A DNA stretch of 40,039 nt from the NCBI RefSeq assembly GCF_902489365.1, contig NZ_CABTZR010000017.1:1-40039 (forward strand). Reading direction: 5' to 3'. The DNA is from an uncultured Corynebacterium sp. (GTDB lineage Bacteria > Actinomycetota > Actinomycetes > Mycobacteriales > Mycobacteriaceae). The notes under the pieces are model-generated. The model made no database searches. It was not told the origin of the DNA and saw nothing but the letters and a program-made list of their open reading frames with translations. How positions within the stretch are numbered: position 1 is the first letter of the stretch; each line of letters begins with the position of its first letter. Positions 38,772-40,039 of the stretch are shown here, in pieces. The translations under genes and the position numbers were made by a program.

Positions 38772-39524
38772 ATGCGAAGCAAGACTCAGCGAAGCGCAGG
38801 TCGCCACCGCAAGATCACGACCGCACAGACCGCAAAGGGACGTCTGGCAGTGATGACTGTTGCGGCAGGTGCCGTATCCACCGCAGGCGTTGGCGGCGCA
38901 GCAGCAGGTACCATCCAATCCGCTGGCACCGGGGAAACCAAGGCACAGTCCGTCGACTACACCCTGCAGGCAGATACCGATCCGCTGAAGAGCGCGCAGG
39001 CTGCCGTCGAAGACGCAGCACCGCAGATCCTCGCCATCGCCGAGTCCAAGCCGGTCGCCGACCTGGCTACGCAGCTCGATAAGGCTATCCAGGCCGCCGA
39101 TGCCCGCGCCGCCGCCGATGAAGCGAACCGCGCGCCAACCATCGCCCGCCCGGCAGAGGGTACTTTCACCTCCGGCTTCGGCCCCCGCTGGGGCTCCTTC
39201 CACTCCGGCATTGACATCGCAAATGCCGTGGGCACCCCCATCCTCGCCGTTATGGGCGGCACCGTCATCGACTCCGGCCCGGCCTCCGGCTACGGCCAGT
39301 GGATCCGCATCAAGCACGATGACGGCTCCATGAGCGTCTACGGTCACATGCAGACCCTCGACGTCGCCGTGGGCGAGCGCGTGCACGCTGGCCAGAAGAT
39401 CGCCGGCATGGGCTCCCTGGGCTTTTCCACCGGTTCCCACCTGCACTTCGAAATTCACCCCACCGGTGAGGGCGCCGTGGATCCGATTCCGTGGCTCGCA
39501 GAGCGCGGCATCAACATCGGCTAA
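38772..39524 (+). CDS. Secreted M23 family (LytM-type) peptidase
   Basis: A 250-residue protein with a basic N-terminus, a hydrophobic signal segment (about residues 25-48) and an Ala-rich helical stretch (70-120). The C-terminal M23 domain has its zinc and catalytic residues in place: H144xxxD148 (FHSGIDIA), His192 (VYGHM) and H223-L-H225 (SHLHFEI). It should hydrolyse peptidoglycan cross-bridges or activate another hydrolase. The ATG at 38772 follows GGAAGAAGAG and is preferred to a TTG at 38751. It is divergent to perM, across a region with GTAAC repeats. Confidence 0.92.
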   Translation: MRSKTQRSAGRHRKITTAQTAKGRLAVMTVAAGAVSTAGVGGAAAGTIQSAGTGETKAQSVDYTLQADTDPLKSAQAAVEDAAPQILAIAESKPVADLATQLDKAIQAADARAAADEANRAPTIARPAEGTFTSGFGPRWGSFHSGIDIANAVGTPILAVMGGTVIDSGPASGYGQWIRIKHDDGSMSVYGHMQTLDVAVGERVHAGQKIAGMGSLGFSTGSHLHFEIHPTGEGAVDPIPWLAERGINIG

Positions 39525-39555
39525 GCCACGCTTTGTAAATCCTTCCTCCAGCACT

Positions 39556-39591
39556 AAGGCGGTATAGGGCACTGTTGCCCTGTACCGCCTT
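39556..39591. terminator. Hairpin after the M23 peptidase gene
   Basis: AAGGCGGTA (39556-39564) pairs with TACCGCCTT (39583-39591), and AGGGCA/TGCCCT extends the stem within. A T-run is weak (CTTGTG). It lies 32 bases after the stop and is probably the end of the transcript. Confidence 0.65.
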
Positions 39592-39647
39592 GTGCATTCC
39601 CCCGCTTTCCACCCCCGCCTATCACAACCGTTGACCGGACAGAAGGT

Positions 39648-39668
39648 TACCCAGTAACTTACTGGGTA
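39648..39668. promoter_or_regulatory. Perfect 21-base palindrome upstream of the PadR-like gene, candidate operator
   Basis: TACCCAGTAA-C-TTACTGGGTA is an exact dyad at 39648-39668. A possible promoter, TTGACC (39631-39636) and TAACTT (39655-39660) with 18 bases between, puts the dyad over the -10 element. Repression by the regulator encoded just downstream is the simplest explanation. Confidence 0.6.
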
Positions 39669-39713
39669 TGTACCGAAAGATTTCCTCCCTTGTCCTCCGC
39701 CAAGGAGGTGACC

Positions 39714-40039
39714 ATGTCCGTCAAACATTCCGTGCTTGCACTGCTGAGTGAAGAGCCCGCTACTGCCAGCCACATCAAAAACCGCTTTGCTGAGACCTTC
39801 GACAACCTCTGGCCGCTCAACATGGGCCAAGTCGCCCAAACTTTGGGCCGCTTGGAGCGCGATGGCCTCATCGCCACCGACGGTGAGCTCACCGGCCCGA
39901 CCGGGCGGCGCGCCACCAGCTATGCCATCACCCCCGCTGGCCGCGAAGAACTCTCACAATGGTGGATGTCCACCTTGCACAACGACGCCATAGAGCGCGA
40001 TGAGCTCGTGCTCAAAGTGTCGCTTGCTGCACGACGCTC
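39714..40039 (+). CDS. PadR family transcriptional regulator (cut by window end)
   Basis: At least 108 residues are visible; the frame is open at the right edge, so the gene is partial. The N-terminal winged helix shows VLALLSEEPATASHIKNRFAETFDNLWPLNMGQVAQTLGRLERDGLIATDG and then GRRATSYAITPAGREEL, the PadR pattern. The wording of the first 20 residues (SVKHSVLALLSEEPA) is typical. AAGGAGGTG lies four bases before the ATG, an unusually strong ribosome site. PadR regulators mostly control drug efflux or phenolic-acid stress genes next door; those would lie outside this window. Confidence 0.85.
   Translation, partial: MSVKHSVLALLSEEPATASHIKNRFAETFDNLWPLNMGQVAQTLGRLERDGLIATDGELTGPTGRRATSYAITPAGREELSQWWMSTLHNDAIERDELVLKVSLAARR

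Noticed and set aside
1..40039. Insertion sequences, prophage, tRNA or rRNA genes
   Set aside because: No transposase, integrase or phage-like protein was found in any frame, and no tRNA- or rRNA-like sequence was recognised by eye; a tRNA search program would be needed to exclude one fully.

Overview
The window is chromosomal DNA of a high-GC actinobacterium, almost certainly a Corynebacterium. Diagnostic genes are a BetP-type betaine carrier next to metG, an AmtR-type TetR regulator, the gephyrin-like glp/glpR pair with galU and rimJ, an MprAB–HtrA(PepD)–Mog–MscL block and the perM–purN–purH block. From memory, the same blocks occur in the same relative order in C. glutamicum and, in part, in Mycobacterium tuberculosis. 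No species is assigned; the aurimucosum/minutissimum/striatum group would fit. No rRNA, tRNA, transposase, phage gene or CRISPR array was seen.

Layout. (1) 1–6 kb: tatD, two tandem GNAT acetyltransferases, a higBA toxin–antitoxin pair beside repeat-rich DNA, a CynX-type MFS carrier and metG. The left edge carries a GTAAC direct repeat that probably belongs to the promoter of an rpf gene outside the window. (2) 6–13 kb: betP, rsmI, divergent pmt, an anti-sigma-like zinc-finger membrane protein with DoxX, and two alkylation-repair genes (ogt, tag). (3) 13–18 kb: galU–glp–rimJ–glpR, an operon linking UDP-glucose synthesis to the Glp/GlpR cell-division and polar-growth pair, with divergent fthC and a SAF-domain protein. 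(4) 19–25 kb: mscL, a small unknown protein, mog, an HtrA-like membrane protease and the MprAB-type two-component system. (5) 25–27 kb: six ribosomal-protein genes in two divergent operons (rpmE2-rpmF and rpmB-rpmG-rpsN-rpsR), all of the zinc-independent, cysteine-poor type. (6) 27–29 kb: a degenerate nucleotidyltransferase-like protein and amtR. (7) 28.8–34.4 kb: the least familiar part. It holds an FHA-like/winged-helix protein, a C-terminally anchored Ser/Thr kinase, three proteins with a proline/glutamine-rich cytoplasmic segment, one membrane span and an exported domain, and a class A beta-lactamase-like lipoprotein. (8) 34.6–40 kb: purH, purN, perM, an M23 endopeptidase-like secreted protein and the start of a PadR-like regulator with a perfect palindromic operator.

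Functionally the window is rich in envelope and turgor functions: BetP, MscL, MprAB/HtrA, Pmt, Glp/GlpR, PerM and the M23 peptidase. GTAAC-type repeats resembling MtrA boxes recur near several of them. Several genes (1081, 9073, 17642, 33620) have a -10-like hexamer 6–8 nt before the start codon and so look leaderless. The best candidate for something undescribed is the kinase/FHA-like/anchored-protein cluster at 28.8–34.4 kb. All functions are inferred by reading the sequence; no database search was run.
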